The notes beneath the pieces were generated by a model. It saw nothing but the letters and a program-made list of their open reading frames with translations, was not told the origin of the DNA and ran no database searches. Position numbers and translations under genes: made by a program. From contig CAYXQJ010000001.1 of the NCBI GenBank assembly GCA_964467455.1, positions 62,001-126,000 of the forward strand: 64,000 bases of DNA, written 5' to 3'. Numbering within the stretch: position 1 is the first letter of the stretch; every line of letters begins with the position of its first letter. This DNA is from OLB6 sp964467455 (lineage in GTDB: Bacteria > Bacteroidota > Ignavibacteria > Kapaibacteriales > Kapaibacteriaceae). This document shows, one piece after another, positions 26,405 through 35,010 of the stretch.

Positions 26405-27151
26405 ATGAATATTCTTGTCTGCATTTCGCAGGTCCCGGATACAACGGCGAAGATCACCGTGGGTGGTGACGGAACGTCGATGAATCCGGCCGGCGTCAAA
26501 TTCATCCTCAATCCGTACGATGAGTTCGCGATCGAAGAAGGTCTGCGATTGCGCGAGCAACACGGCGGCACTGTTGCCACCCTTACGGTTGGTCCGGACG
26601 GTGCAAAAGAGATCTTGCGCACGGCCTTGGCCATGGGGTCGGATACGGCGATCCTGGTCAAAGATGAACAACGTGCCGATTCGTGGTCCGTTGCTTCAAG
26701 CATCGCCGATGCGGCTCGCTCGATGAATCCTGATGTGATCATCTTCGGTCGTCAGTCCATCGATTTCGATTCATTCCAACTTCCGTCGATGGTTGCCGAG
26801 ATCCTCGGCATGCCGAATGTATCGATGGTCAGCGCGCTCACCATCTCCGGCGCCAACGTTACGGCAGAACGTGATGTTGAAGGGGGCAAGGAGAACGTAA
26901 CAGCAACCTTGCCATGTGTGATCTCGGCTCAGAAGGGCCTCAATGATCCGCGTTATCCAAAACTGCCGGACATTATGAAGGCCAAGAGCAAGCCGATCGA
27001 AGAACGTGCTGCAGCGGGAGCATCACCGCGCGTGGCAACGGTATCGATGACGTTGCCGGATACGAAGCGCATGAACAAGATCCTCGGTGATTCCGAGTCC
27101 GATATCAACGAACTGGTCCGTCTGTTGCACGAAGAAGCAAAGGTGATCTAA
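26405..27151 (+). CDS. etfB: Electron transfer flavoprotein beta subunit
   Basis: This 248-aa protein begins MNILVCISQVPDTTAKI, with GGDGTSMNPAGVKFILNPYD and the long helical ADSWSVASSIADAARS stretch typical of EtfB. EtfB binds AMP and, with EtfA, carries electrons from acyl-CoA dehydrogenases to the quinone pool. The ATG at 26405 is preferred over an upstream in-frame codon because it matches the family start. etfA follows after one base. No acyl-CoA dehydrogenase or ETF-quinone oxidoreductase gene is in the window. Confidence 0.95.
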   Translation: MNILVCISQVPDTTAKITVGGDGTSMNPAGVKFILNPYDEFAIEEGLRLREQHGGTVATLTVGPDGAKEILRTALAMGSDTAILVKDEQRADSWSVASSIADAARSMNPDVIIFGRQSIDFDSFQLPSMVAEILGMPNVSMVSALTISGANVTAERDVEGGKENVTATLPCVISAQKGLNDPRYPKLPDIMKAKSKPIEERAAAGASPRVATVSMTLPDTKRMNKILGDSESDINELVRLLHEEAKVI

Positions 27152-27152
27152 G

Positions 27153-28106
27153 ATGAACGTACTTGTATTTCTCGAGCCGACAGACGGTGGACTGAAGCGC
27201 ACCTCGTATGAAGCGATCACGGCGGCGCGTCAGATCGCCCAAGGTGGTACCGTGACGGGTGTGGCGATCGGTGCATCGAACGATCAATTGCAGCAGGCCG
27301 GCGCGTACGGTCTTGCGTCGGTGCTGAACGTTGCCGGACCGTATGCGAACGGCACGGCTGCACAAGCGATCGCTGCGGCGGCACAACACGTGAACGCCGA
27401 TGTGGTCTTGTTGTCGGCAAACGCAACGGGCAAAGACGTCGCTCCGCGCGTCGCTGTCCGCCTCGAAGCAGGGCTGCTTGCCGACTGTGTTGCCCTTCAT
27501 CCGGAAGGTGCAGGTCTCGAAGCCACACGTCCGGTCTACGCCGGCAAGGCACTCGTTCGTGTGAAGGCAACAACGGCTAAGACGGTCGCCACACTTCGTC
27601 CGAATGTCTTCACGGCGAAGGCAGACGCCGCGGCATCGGTATCAGTTGAGGCGTTCTCGCCGTCGATCGATGCATCGCGTGCGACCAGTACGGTCACGGG
27701 CATGACGAAGAATGAAGGTGCTCTTGACGTAGCAGAAGCCGACATCATCGTTTCGGGCGGACGTGGACTCAAGGGCCCGGAGCATTTCCATTTGGTCGAA
27801 GAACTCGCAAAGTCACTCGGTGCTGCTGTTGGTGCCTCGCGTGCCGTGGTTGATGCCGGCTGGCGTCCACACCGCGAGCAGGTTGGTCAAACGGGCAAGA
27901 CCGTCTCCCCTTCCATGTACGTTGCCTGCGGCATCAGCGGTGCCGTACAGCACCTGGCCGGAATGTCGTCCTCCAAGATCATCGTTGCTATCAACAAGGA
28001 CAAGGACGCACCGATCTTCAAGGTGGCTGACTATGGTCTTGTTGGTGATGTGTTCGAGATCCTTCCTAAACTGACGCAAAAGATCTCCGGAGTCACGGGT
28101 CGATGA
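27153..28106 (+). CDS. etfA: Electron transfer flavoprotein alpha subunit
   Basis: This 317-aa FAD-binding partner of EtfB has an N-terminal Rossmann-like domain (about 1-185). The C-terminal FAD domain shows SGGRGLKGPEHFHLVEELA, GASRAVVDAGW, GQTGKTVSPSMYVACGISG and AINKDKDAPIF, the classic EtfA signature. It accepts electrons from flavin dehydrogenases. Its stop overlaps the start of the nuclease gene as ATGA, so the three genes are one unit. Confidence 0.96.
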   Translation: MNVLVFLEPTDGGLKRTSYEAITAARQIAQGGTVTGVAIGASNDQLQQAGAYGLASVLNVAGPYANGTAAQAIAAAAQHVNADVVLLSANATGKDVAPRVAVRLEAGLLADCVALHPEGAGLEATRPVYAGKALVRVKATTAKTVATLRPNVFTAKADAAASVSVEAFSPSIDASRATSTVTGMTKNEGALDVAEADIIVSGGRGLKGPEHFHLVEELAKSLGAAVGASRAVVDAGWRPHREQVGQTGKTVSPSMYVACGISGAVQHLAGMSSSKIIVAINKDKDAPIFKVADYGLVGDVFEILPKLTQKISGVTGR

Positions 28107-28714
28107 TCAACAAGGTGCAGGTCGACATCTTCGGTCTAACCGACCGGGGCATGTCACAAGGTGCATTTGCGCTCATTCTCAAGGAATCGGATGGGCCACG
28201 CAGGATGCCGATCATCATCGGCGTACCAGAGGCCCAGGCCATTGCCAATGAGCTGGAGGGCGTCCGTGCACAGCGTCCGATGACGCATGACCTGCTCCGG
28301 AATGTGATCGAAGCCCTCGGGGCCCAACTACGCGAAGTGGTCATCCACTCGCTCAAGGAAGGCACCTTTTACGCATCGCTGAACTTTGAATTCTCTGACC
28401 TTGAGGTCGACGCACGGCCGAGTGACGCCATCGCCATCGCCGTCCGTTGTGGCGTGCCGATCTTCGTGTCCGAAGAGATCTTGGAAGAAGCAGCGATCGA
28501 CCAGTCTGAAGGTGAGGAAGAAGCCGAAGATGAGGAGGGAGCCGAAGAGGAAGACGAATCCCCTGCCCTGCCTGCCGTCCCGGCTGAACCGCCGTCAGAG
28601 TCCGAGCCCCTTACCTACCGCGAGCGTTTGGAACGCGAGTTGGAAGAGGCCATCCGCACTGAAGATTACGAAAAGGCCGCACGGCTGCGCGACGAATTGA
28701 ATCGAGATATCTGA
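28103..28714 (+). CDS. Bifunctional nuclease (DUF151) family protein with UvrB/C motif
   Basis: This 203-aa protein has residues 1-135 matching the DUF151/bifunctional nuclease family (RRMPIIIGVPEAQAIANEL, RPMTHDLL, DARPSDAIAIAVR, PIFVSEEIL). An acidic linker of about 35 residues follows, then a C-terminal UVR motif of about 30 residues (LERELEEAIRTEDYEKAARL). Plant members have RNase and DNase activity; the bacterial role is not settled. The UVR motif normally binds UvrB/UvrC-like or Clp partners. It overlaps etfA by ATGA. The nuclease plus UVR layout is common in Bacteroidota. Confidence 0.88.
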   Translation: MINKVQVDIFGLTDRGMSQGAFALILKESDGPRRMPIIIGVPEAQAIANELEGVRAQRPMTHDLLRNVIEALGAQLREVVIHSLKEGTFYASLNFEFSDLEVDARPSDAIAIAVRCGVPIFVSEEILEEAAIDQSEGEEEAEDEEGAEEEDESPALPAVPAEPPSESEPLTYRERLERELEEAIRTEDYEKAARLRDELNRDI

Positions 28715-28722
28715 TTTCGCCG

Positions 28723-28730
28723 TATCTTTG
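28723..28730 (+). promoter_or_regulatory. -7 element of the tRNA gene (TATCTTTG)
   Basis: TATCTTTG, a perfect TAnnTTTG element, ends 9 bases before the tRNA 5' end, a sensible distance for a short tRNA leader. A TTG lies 23 bases further upstream, slightly too far for the standard -33 spacing. Confidence 0.55.
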
Positions 28731-28739
28731 TGGCTCTCC

Positions 28740-28813
28740 GCCGGAGTAGCTCAGTTGGTTAGAGCAATGGAATCATAATCCATGTGTCGGGGGTTCAAAT
28801 CCCTCCTCCGGTA
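28740..28813 (+). tRNA. tRNA with CAT anticodon (elongator Met, or Ile2 if modified)
   Basis: A full cloverleaf can be drawn. The acceptor stem pairs 28740-28746 with 28806-28812 (first pair G-U). The D arm is GCTC/GAGC, the anticodon stem ATGGA/TCCAT with loop ATCATAA (CAT at 28774-28776), the variable loop GTGTC, and the T arm GGGGG/CCCTC around TTCAAAT. The discriminator is A and no CCA is encoded. The paired first position argues against an initiator tRNA. Elongator Met and lysidine-modified Ile2 cannot be told apart here. Confidence 0.92.
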
Positions 28814-28826
28814 CTGAACACGATGG

Positions 28827-28855
28827 AAGCCCTGTCAGTTTTTCTGGCGGGGCTT
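28827..28855 (+). terminator. Terminator hairpin after the tRNA
   Basis: AAGCCCTGTCAG pairs with CTGGCGGGGCTT (12 bp with two G-U pairs, T5 loop) and is followed by TTCGCTTT on the plus strand. It would end the tRNA transcript. It overlaps the last codons of the convergent methyltransferase gene. Confidence 0.7.
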
Positions 28856-29362
28856 TTCGCTTTGTTGGAGGGCCTGCTCTTCGGCTGGAATGCGGATGGT
28901 TAACAGGATCACCAGGTTCACCACCGATGCCGTGATCAGCGTGATCCACGCTCCGAAGATCGCCGGGACGCAAGCAAGCTCGAGCACCACTGCCACATAA
29001 TTGGGATGTGTGAACCAACGGTATGGGCCGTTCTCAACACGGGGCATTCCGGGAATCACAATGATCCTGGTGTTCCATTGGCGTCCCAAGGTACTGATGG
29101 CCCAATAGCGCAAGACCTGGGCGACAACAAAGCCGGAAAGCGGCACGATCCAACCGTCGATCATGGCACCGCCGCGTTGCACTGCCTCAGCAATAGTGCC
29201 AACCAACCAGCCCGTATGCAGCACAAAGAACATCCAGTAGTGTCCTTGTCCCGATTCAATGCCGCCACGCTCCATGGCCCAGCGCTGGTTCCGCCGCGAT
29301 AGCGCCAGCTCTGAGAGCCGCTGGAGGATGATGATCGTGATCAGGATCTCTAGTGCATTCAT
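28835..29362 (-). CDS. Isoprenylcysteine carboxyl methyltransferase (ICMT)-family membrane protein
   Basis: This 175-aa multi-helix membrane protein has the family's C-terminal core: RYWAISTLGRQWNTRIIVIP, then GPYRWFTHPNYVAVVLEL, which contains the SAM-binding RHPxY-like motif. Bacterial ICMT-like proteins next to type III polyketide synthases methylate phenolic lipids (as in the srs cluster of Streptomyces). The ATG overlaps the stop of the upstream polyketide synthase (ATGA), so phenolic-lipid O-methylation is a well-supported inference. The gene end overlaps the tRNA terminator. Confidence 0.82.
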   Translation of the reverse strand: MNALEILITIIILQRLSELALSRRNQRWAMERGGIESGQGHYWMFFVLHTGWLVGTIAEAVQRGGAMIDGWIVPLSGFVVAQVLRYWAISTLGRQWNTRIIVIPGMPRVENGPYRWFTHPNYVAVVLELACVPAIFGAWITLITASVVNLVILLTIRIPAEEQALQQSEKPRQKN

Positions 29363-30414
29363 GACACCCTCAACAAGAGGTTTTCAGAGCTGAATCCCGG
29401 ACCAAGGGCCGACATCACATGGTAGCCGTGCTGCGCTGAACCGCTGCGGAGCATACGCTCCAAGACGAACAACACACTGGCTGACGACATGTTGCCGTGA
29501 TCAGCCAAGATCTCCCGCGCTAGGTCGAATGCCGACGTATCGGCGCCGACAGCATCAGCATAGGCATCCAAGACCTTGGCACCGCCCGGATGCGTCACAT
29601 ATCCGACCACGTCGCCACGGTCGATCTGCCAATGCGAGCATGCCTCTTCCATCACCTTAGGAAGATGCTGGCGAACGAAGGAAGGAATGTCGCGTGAGAA
29701 CCGTACGCGAAGGCCTTCATCGACAACATCCCAACCCATGATGTCATAGGTCGACGGAAACAATGACGAATACGAACCGGTGACCATAGGCCCCCTACCG
29801 ACAGCACTAACGATGACGGCGGCTGCACCGTCGGCAAATAGTGAGGCACCGACGATATTCGAGCGCGATGGGTCGTTGCGTTGGAACGTGGCACTACAGA
29901 TCTCTACGGCCACAAAGACAATGGGAGCGCCACCACGGGCTCGCGACAATTCAGCAGCACGGGCAAGACCGGCAACGCCGCCGGCACAGCCGAGGCCAAA
30001 GATGGGAAGACGCATCACGCTGGGATGACATCCGAGCTCTTGAGCAAGAACGGCATCCAAACTTGGCGTCATGATGCCTGTTGATGATGCAACAACGATG
30101 CCGTCAATGTCTAGCGCCGTCAGTTCTGCATCTTCCAAGGCGCGAGAGATGGCTTGCAACGACAGTGTTGTGGCTGCTTCGGCATAGGCAGCGTTCGACG
30201 CGCCAAAGCCACGGTCTTCGGCATACCATTCCGGCGTCTGCATGAGATGACGCTGACGGATGTGGTGATGTTCAAAGACACCGAGAATGCGTTGAAGGTC
30301 GGTAACGGCATAAGTAAACAACGACTCGACAACACGACGAATGTCGCCCTGCGTCACAACATGTTCCGGCACTGCAGTCCCGATGCCGGCTATGGCGATC
30401 TCGGTGTGACTCAT
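29359..30414 (-). CDS. Type III polyketide synthase (chalcone/stilbene synthase family)
   Basis: This 351-aa iterative ketosynthase has the catalytic triad visible: Cys in FGLGCAGGVAGL, His in YVTHPGGAKVL and Asn in DHGNMSSASVLF. Such enzymes condense a fatty acyl starter with malonyl-CoA to alkylresorcinols or alkylpyrones. It sits between a nitroreductase-family gene and a methyltransferase with 4-bp overlaps, in an operon led by a long-chain acyl-CoA ligase that could supply the starter. The exact product cannot be read from sequence. Confidence 0.93.
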   Translation of the reverse strand: MSHTEIAIAGIGTAVPEHVVTQGDIRRVVESLFTYAVTDLQRILGVFEHHHIRQRHLMQTPEWYAEDRGFGASNAAYAEAATTLSLQAISRALEDAELTALDIDGIVVASSTGIMTPSLDAVLAQELGCHPSVMRLPIFGLGCAGGVAGLARAAELSRARGGAPIVFVAVEICSATFQRNDPSRSNIVGASLFADGAAAVIVSAVGRGPMVTGSYSSLFPSTYDIMGWDVVDEGLRVRFSRDIPSFVRQHLPKVMEEACSHWQIDRGDVVGYVTHPGGAKVLDAYADAVGADTSAFDLAREILADHGNMSSASVLFVLERMLRSGSAQHGYHVMSALGPGFSSENLLLRVS

Positions 30415-31220
30415 AGAGGCTGTTCCGCATCTTCTTCCGGTCGCTCACACGTGTTGCGGAAGGCCAGTTGCGATAGACGCTTTCGTTGGTCGCTCTTCCA
30501 GTCGATGCGCGGACGTTGTTTCTCCGGAGGCAGATAGCCCAGGCGATAGATGGCCATCAGCTCAAGGTCGTCCGGTACTTTCAAGATCTGTTTCAGTTCA
30601 GCCCAAGCTTCGGGGATCTCCATCGGCGTCGAGACAAACTGGATCCCCATTCCTAGTTCAGCGCATGTAAGCCAAATGTGTTCAACGGCCATGCCCAAGG
30701 ATAACGTGCAGTAGAATCCTGACAGTTCTCCCGGACGATATTCCTCTTTTGATAACAACACTGCCACCAGCAGCGGACTTCCTTCGATGAGCTTGCGATT
30801 GTCTTCACCCAACAGCTTGGGTACGCCGAGTGTCTTGAGCACTTTCAACGCACTGTCGGTGAAGACTTGTTTGATAAAGGGGCGGAGTGGTGCCGGCATT
30901 TGATCGATAAAGATCCCATCACGGCGCTCCTCCATCTCTTCTTTCGAAAAGCGGAAGTACTTTCGATAGCGTTGAAAGAACGTGCCTTGTTCGATGAGTT
31001 GCGTCATCGTCCCACCGCCGATGTGGGCGATCTGGGCACGGATCTGAGGGTCGTCGATCAACACAAAGCGCCATGGCTGTGAGTTGAAGTGGCTGGGCGC
31101 ACGTTCTGCCACCTGGATCAGGAGGTGCTGATGTTCTTTTGAGACCGGACGAGGGTCGAAAGCACCATTCGTGGTCTTTCGAATGCGGATCGCTTCTAAC
31201 AGTGAAAGATCACGCATCAA
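30411..31220 (-). CDS. Nitroreductase-family flavoprotein
   Basis: This 269-aa FMN-dependent oxidoreductase fold shows RKTTNGAFDPRPV at the N-terminus, ERAPSHFNSQPWRFVLI (FMN phosphate contact) and AVEHIWLTCAELGMGIQFV, the usual second FMN loop. Family members reduce quinones, nitro groups or enones with NAD(P)H. Both ends overlap neighbours by ATGA, placing it between the acyl-CoA ligase and the polyketide synthase. It may tailor the phenolic lipid or a quinone form of it (inference). The insert around residues 80-150 is longer than in small nitroreductases. Confidence 0.85.
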   Translation of the reverse strand: MMRDLSLLEAIRIRKTTNGAFDPRPVSKEHQHLLIQVAERAPSHFNSQPWRFVLIDDPQIRAQIAHIGGGTMTQLIEQGTFFQRYRKYFRFSKEEMEERRDGIFIDQMPAPLRPFIKQVFTDSALKVLKTLGVPKLLGEDNRKLIEGSPLLVAVLLSKEEYRPGELSGFYCTLSLGMAVEHIWLTCAELGMGIQFVSTPMEIPEAWAELKQILKVPDDLELMAIYRLGYLPPEKQRPRIDWKSDQRKRLSQLAFRNTCERPEEDAEQPL

Positions 31221-33028
31221 TGCTCCGAGTGTGGTTCCGCATACATGTCCTCGATGAGTTCTCCATAGGTGGCCTCAACGGCCTTCCGTTTGATCTTTAG
31301 GGTTGGCGTCATCATCCCGTTCTCAACAGAGAATGGCTGCGCGAGCAGTTTGAATCGACGCACACGCTCGTACTTAGCAAGTTCTCGTTGCAGGCGATTG
31401 ATGTCCTTTTGTACGGCTTGGAACAACTCGTTGGAGTAGACAAGTTCCTCCCACGAAGCGAAGGTAAGACCTTGTTGTGATGCCCAAGCCGTGGCCTGTT
31501 CTTTCTCAGGCACGATCAGAGCCGTGCAGAACTCGCGACGGTCGCCGATGAGGATCACTTGGTCGACCAAGTCACTCTGCGCGATCAGTGCCTCGATCGG
31601 CTGTGGTGCGATGTTCTTGCCACCGCTTGAGACCAGTAGGTGCTTCTTTCGATCGGTGATCCGCAAGTGTCCACGCTCATTGAACTCACCGATGTCACCC
31701 GTATGAAACCAACCATCCGGCTCGATCGCTTCAGCGGTCGACTGTTCGTCGTTCCAGTATCCACGCATGATATTCGGACCGCGTGCCATGATCTCGCCAT
31801 CGGCGGCGATGCGGATCTCGACATTCGGCAGCGGATCACCAACGGTACCAAGTTCTTCATGACCGTCGCGATTGACGGCAAGAACGGGACTTGTTTCCGT
31901 GAGCCCGTAGCCCTCCAAGATCTTGAGTCCGACCACCTTAAAGAAACGTCCTACTTCAACATTCAATGCAGCACCGCCCGAAATGAAGAAGCGCAACCGA
32001 CCGCCCGTGCGTTCACGGATCTTGGCAAACACCAATTTGTCGGCCAGCTTCCGCTGCATCGACGTTAGTATACTTCGGTCACCATCGATCCAACGTTCGC
32101 CGTTGCGAACAGCCCAGGCAAAGATCTTCTGTTTGAGCGGTGACTCCTTCTCGACGTTGCGCAGCACTCGCAGCTTGATACGTTCGAACAACCGCGGGAC
32201 CGACGTCATCACCGTCGGACGGATCTCGCGCATGTTCTCGGCGACAGTTTCAATAGACTCTGCGATGTACGTTGAAGCTCCCGCATAAAACGCCAGATAG
32301 TACCCCGACATGCGTTCATAGCTGTGGCACATCGGTAAGTAAGACAAGAGCACGTCACGTTCGTTCAGGTCAAACACCGACAGCGCACCGGCAATGTTTG
32401 ACACCATGTTCTTATGCGTCAGCATCACCCCTTTCGGATGGCCTGTTGTGCCGCTGGTATAGATCAGCGTCAACAGATCGTCTGGTTGGACTGCCGTGGC
32501 CATGATCTCGAACTTGCGCCGGCGTTCCTCTACTGAAGCTGAGGCGGCACCAATAGCGATCACGTCGCTAAAGCGTCGGACCTTCGGATGATCAACGGCC
32601 TCGTCATTCATCACGATCACTTCGCGCACTGTCGGCAACTCATCCCACACTTTGAGGAGCTTCGTTAGCTGCATCTGATTCGACACGATGATGCAACTTG
32701 CCTCGCAGTTCTGGAAGATGTAGGCCTCTTGCTGCGGCGTCAACGTTGGGAAGATCGGAACGTCGATCGCCCCCATCGACGTGATCGCAAAGTCGGCCAC
32801 GGCCCATTCGATACGGTTCTCGCTGACGATGCCGATGCGCTCGCCGGGGACGATGCCGATCTGCAGCAGGCCAAGCGCAAAACACTCAACATCGTGGCGT
32901 AATTGGTCATGGGAGAGGGTGACCCACTCGCCCCCTATCTTTCGGCCATAGACGATCTTATGTGTCTGATCGGCGAACCGAGCACACGTTTCGAGGAACA
33001 TCGCCGGAATGGTCGATGCAGGTACCAT
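31217..33028 (-). CDS. Long-chain fatty acid-CoA ligase
   Basis: This 603-aa AMP-forming enzyme of the FadD15/FAA class shows the P-loop-like YTSGTTGHPKGVMLTH near residue 190, GYGLTETSPV near 370, GWFHTGDIGEF near 435 and the hinge ITDRKKHLLVSSGGKNIAPQ. It activates fatty acids to acyl-CoA at the membrane. It is the first gene of the ligase-nitroreductase-type III PKS-methyltransferase operon, so it probably makes the PKS starter unit. A generic role in fatty-acid uptake is the alternative. Confidence 0.93.
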   Translation of the reverse strand: MVPASTIPAMFLETCARFADQTHKIVYGRKIGGEWVTLSHDQLRHDVECFALGLLQIGIVPGERIGIVSENRIEWAVADFAITSMGAIDVPIFPTLTPQQEAYIFQNCEASCIIVSNQMQLTKLLKVWDELPTVREVIVMNDEAVDHPKVRRFSDVIAIGAASASVEERRRKFEIMATAVQPDDLLTLIYTSGTTGHPKGVMLTHKNMVSNIAGALSVFDLNERDVLLSYLPMCHSYERMSGYYLAFYAGASTYIAESIETVAENMREIRPTVMTSVPRLFERIKLRVLRNVEKESPLKQKIFAWAVRNGERWIDGDRSILTSMQRKLADKLVFAKIRERTGGRLRFFISGGAALNVEVGRFFKVVGLKILEGYGLTETSPVLAVNRDGHEELGTVGDPLPNVEIRIAADGEIMARGPNIMRGYWNDEQSTAEAIEPDGWFHTGDIGEFNERGHLRITDRKKHLLVSSGGKNIAPQPIEALIAQSDLVDQVILIGDRREFCTALIVPEKEQATAWASQQGLTFASWEELVYSNELFQAVQKDINRLQRELAKYERVRRFKLLAQPFSVENGMMTPTLKIKRKAVEATYGELIEDMYAEPHSEH

Positions 33029-33045
33029 GTTGACTCCCCTTTTGG

Positions 33046-35010
33046 TCAGTCAAAAAACGACCATGAGACCGAGATTCGCAAATCTCGAATGATCTCAGGG
33101 GCGATGGCCGTCGTGTACCAGCGTTGACCGAGGATGTTCTCGTAGCTGACGCGGACGGAGGCATTCCCCAAGATGGCCGTCAGGAACAGGTCCAAGCCGT
33201 TGCCGACAAGGCCCTGCGATTCCACCGGTGCAATATAGGTCCAGGTGAGCGGGACATACTGTCGCGTCTCCATCGTGGTCAAAAAGGCCCCTTTTGCTCC
33301 AAGGCGGACACTGTTACGTCCGACCCGGTAGACAAAGGCCGCAGAAAGTTCGCCGCTGAATAGTGGAAGGGGGCTGTCATGGACCCGGATGACCGGACGC
33401 AACTCGAGCCAATCGTTGGTATACGTGGCTTGGGCGACGAGGCCGAACATGGATGTTGTGCCGCCATTCACCGACGTCGTGGTCCGAATCAACTGCGCCG
33501 TGTCCCGGTCTGACGTCGTCACGATCGCATCACTCACGGTGCGGTAGAACGCTTGGGCAAGCACGTCAACAGCACCGAATCGTCCACGATATTCTGCAAG
33601 GCCCAAGAGGTGCCGCTCAGGAACAAGATCGATACCTTCGGCCGGCGATGCTGATCGTTGGATGGTGCTTGCATCCAAGCGCAGTGAGGATGCTCCAAGA
33701 GCGAACGTGAGACCTGCTCCGGCAGAGGTAAGAACGTTGCTATGTTCGACGGCAATGCGGGCAGCGCCAGTGAAGGTGAGCATTTCGCTCAACGGAAGAT
33801 CAAGATGACCGAAGACCTGTGGTTGGACATCATTGCCTTCATCGTTGTAGACCGTACTGTCGAGCGCAAAGACGTCAACACTCGCACCAAGTCGAAGGTC
33901 CAGAACGCCGAGCTGATGACGACTTCGTAGCATCATGCCATAGAGCTGTCCGCGAAAGGTCATGTTCTTCAGTGTATCTGTTGCTGATGTGAACAACGTG
34001 GAATCACGAATGCGGAGCATGCTCGTTGAAGACACGTATAACGAGGCAAACACTTCGTGTGTCCCGGCTGTATCGAAGCGGTGAAGACCCGACAACGTCA
34101 CATCATGACGACGCATTTCATCCTGCAGATAGAAAAACACTGGTGGTGCAGTGGCCTCTGTGAGGTTGTCGAGCGGCAGGGTCGTGCGCAGTCCACCGGG
34201 CAGGCCCGTGTTTTGCGACGTGAGGTGATAAGAGAACCGAAGATTGGTCAGTGAATCAACGGCCCAGTGAGTATTCGCGCGCACGTTCCAGACATCGAAC
34301 TCTTGGTTGACGTAGCGGCCGTATGCACCACTGCGGCGAACACCAACGTTGACATTTACTCCGGGTGCTACGTTCTGGGCCATGGCCACATCGGCTGCGA
34401 TCAGCTCTCCCCCGCCCTGTGAGTACCACATGTGGGTGTAGGGTGTGGCCGAGTTGAATCGCATCTCTTGGGCGTTGATCGCAGAAAGTGTTGTGCTAGC
34501 GGCGAGCCCGACGGCATGTGTGCCGGTCAGGATCTCGAAGGTCTCGTATGCATCAGGAGCAAGTTGTGATAACTGATATTGCGAGGACCAAGGGTCGACC
34601 ATGCGGCGTCCGTTGACGGAGAGGCCGAGATCGGCATTCCATCCGCCGGCGATCGACACAGCGTTGTGTTGCGAGAAGCCGCCGTGGCTGAGTGGCATGA
34701 AGGGTGTTGCGCGGATCAGCAGGTCGCTTGCTGAGTTGTACTGGACAAAGCGTCGATCGTACTTCGACAGGTCCAACAGTGTATCCGTCGAGCGTCGGGC
34801 CAGCGCTCCATAGTACGGGAACGGTACCGGCAGTGAATCCGAGCGTACGATCTTCCGATCGGCAAAGGCCGTGTCGCGTTTTGCCGGCGGCGACGTGCTG
34901 GTCGCTTCTTGGGCGACGGTGATCGCGGAAGCGCAGAAGAACATTAAAACGCAAAAGGCAGGTTTGACACCTGCCCATTGCATGTTTCGTTCTGTGCGGT
35001 CAGAGATCAT
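33046..35010 (-). CDS. TonB-dependent receptor-like outer-membrane protein
   Basis: This 654-aa protein has a signal peptide (MQWAGVKPAFCVLMFFCASA if starting at 34983) and a plug-like region around residues 85-190 (SVNGRRMVDPW, ETFEILTGTHAVGLAAST). The rest is alternating beta strands ending in ISVSWSFFD with a terminal aromatic. This is the pattern of a 22-strand receptor of modest size. No clear TonB box is seen. The first ATG (35010) overlaps the gyrA stop as ATGA. The substrate is unknown; the TonB operon at 4.5-7.4 kb could energise it. Confidence 0.78.
   Translation of the reverse strand: MISDRTERNMQWAGVKPAFCVLMFFCASAITVAQEATSTSPPAKRDTAFADRKIVRSDSLPVPFPYYGALARRSTDTLLDLSKYDRRFVQYNSASDLLIRATPFMPLSHGGFSQHNAVSIAGGWNADLGLSVNGRRMVDPWSSQYQLSQLAPDAYETFEILTGTHAVGLAASTTLSAINAQEMRFNSATPYTHMWYSQGGGELIAADVAMAQNVAPGVNVNVGVRRSGAYGRYVNQEFDVWNVRANTHWAVDSLTNLRFSYHLTSQNTGLPGGLRTTLPLDNLTEATAPPVFFYLQDEMRRHDVTLSGLHRFDTAGTHEVFASLYVSSTSMLRIRDSTLFTSATDTLKNMTFRGQLYGMMLRSRHQLGVLDLRLGASVDVFALDSTVYNDEGNDVQPQVFGHLDLPLSEMLTFTGAARIAVEHSNVLTSAGAGLTFALGASSLRLDASTIQRSASPAEGIDLVPERHLLGLAEYRGRFGAVDVLAQAFYRTVSDAIVTTSDRDTAQLIRTTTSVNGGTTSMFGLVAQATYTNDWLELRPVIRVHDSPLPLFSGELSAAFVYRVGRNSVRLGAKGAFLTTMETRQYVPLTWTYIAPVESQGLVGNGLDLFLTAILGNASVRVSYENILGQRWYTTAIAPEIIRDLRISVSWSFFD

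Noticed and set aside
28740..28813. tRNA considered as initiator tRNA-fMet
   Set aside because: Initiator tRNAs have an unpaired first position and three G-C pairs in the anticodon stem; here position 1 pairs as G-U and the stem is ATGGA/TCCAT.
28773..29018. Minus-strand frame of 81 aa ending in EEGFEPPTHGL
   Set aside because: The ending is the well-known false protein made by translating the antisense of a tRNA; the rest is antisense to the methyltransferase gene.
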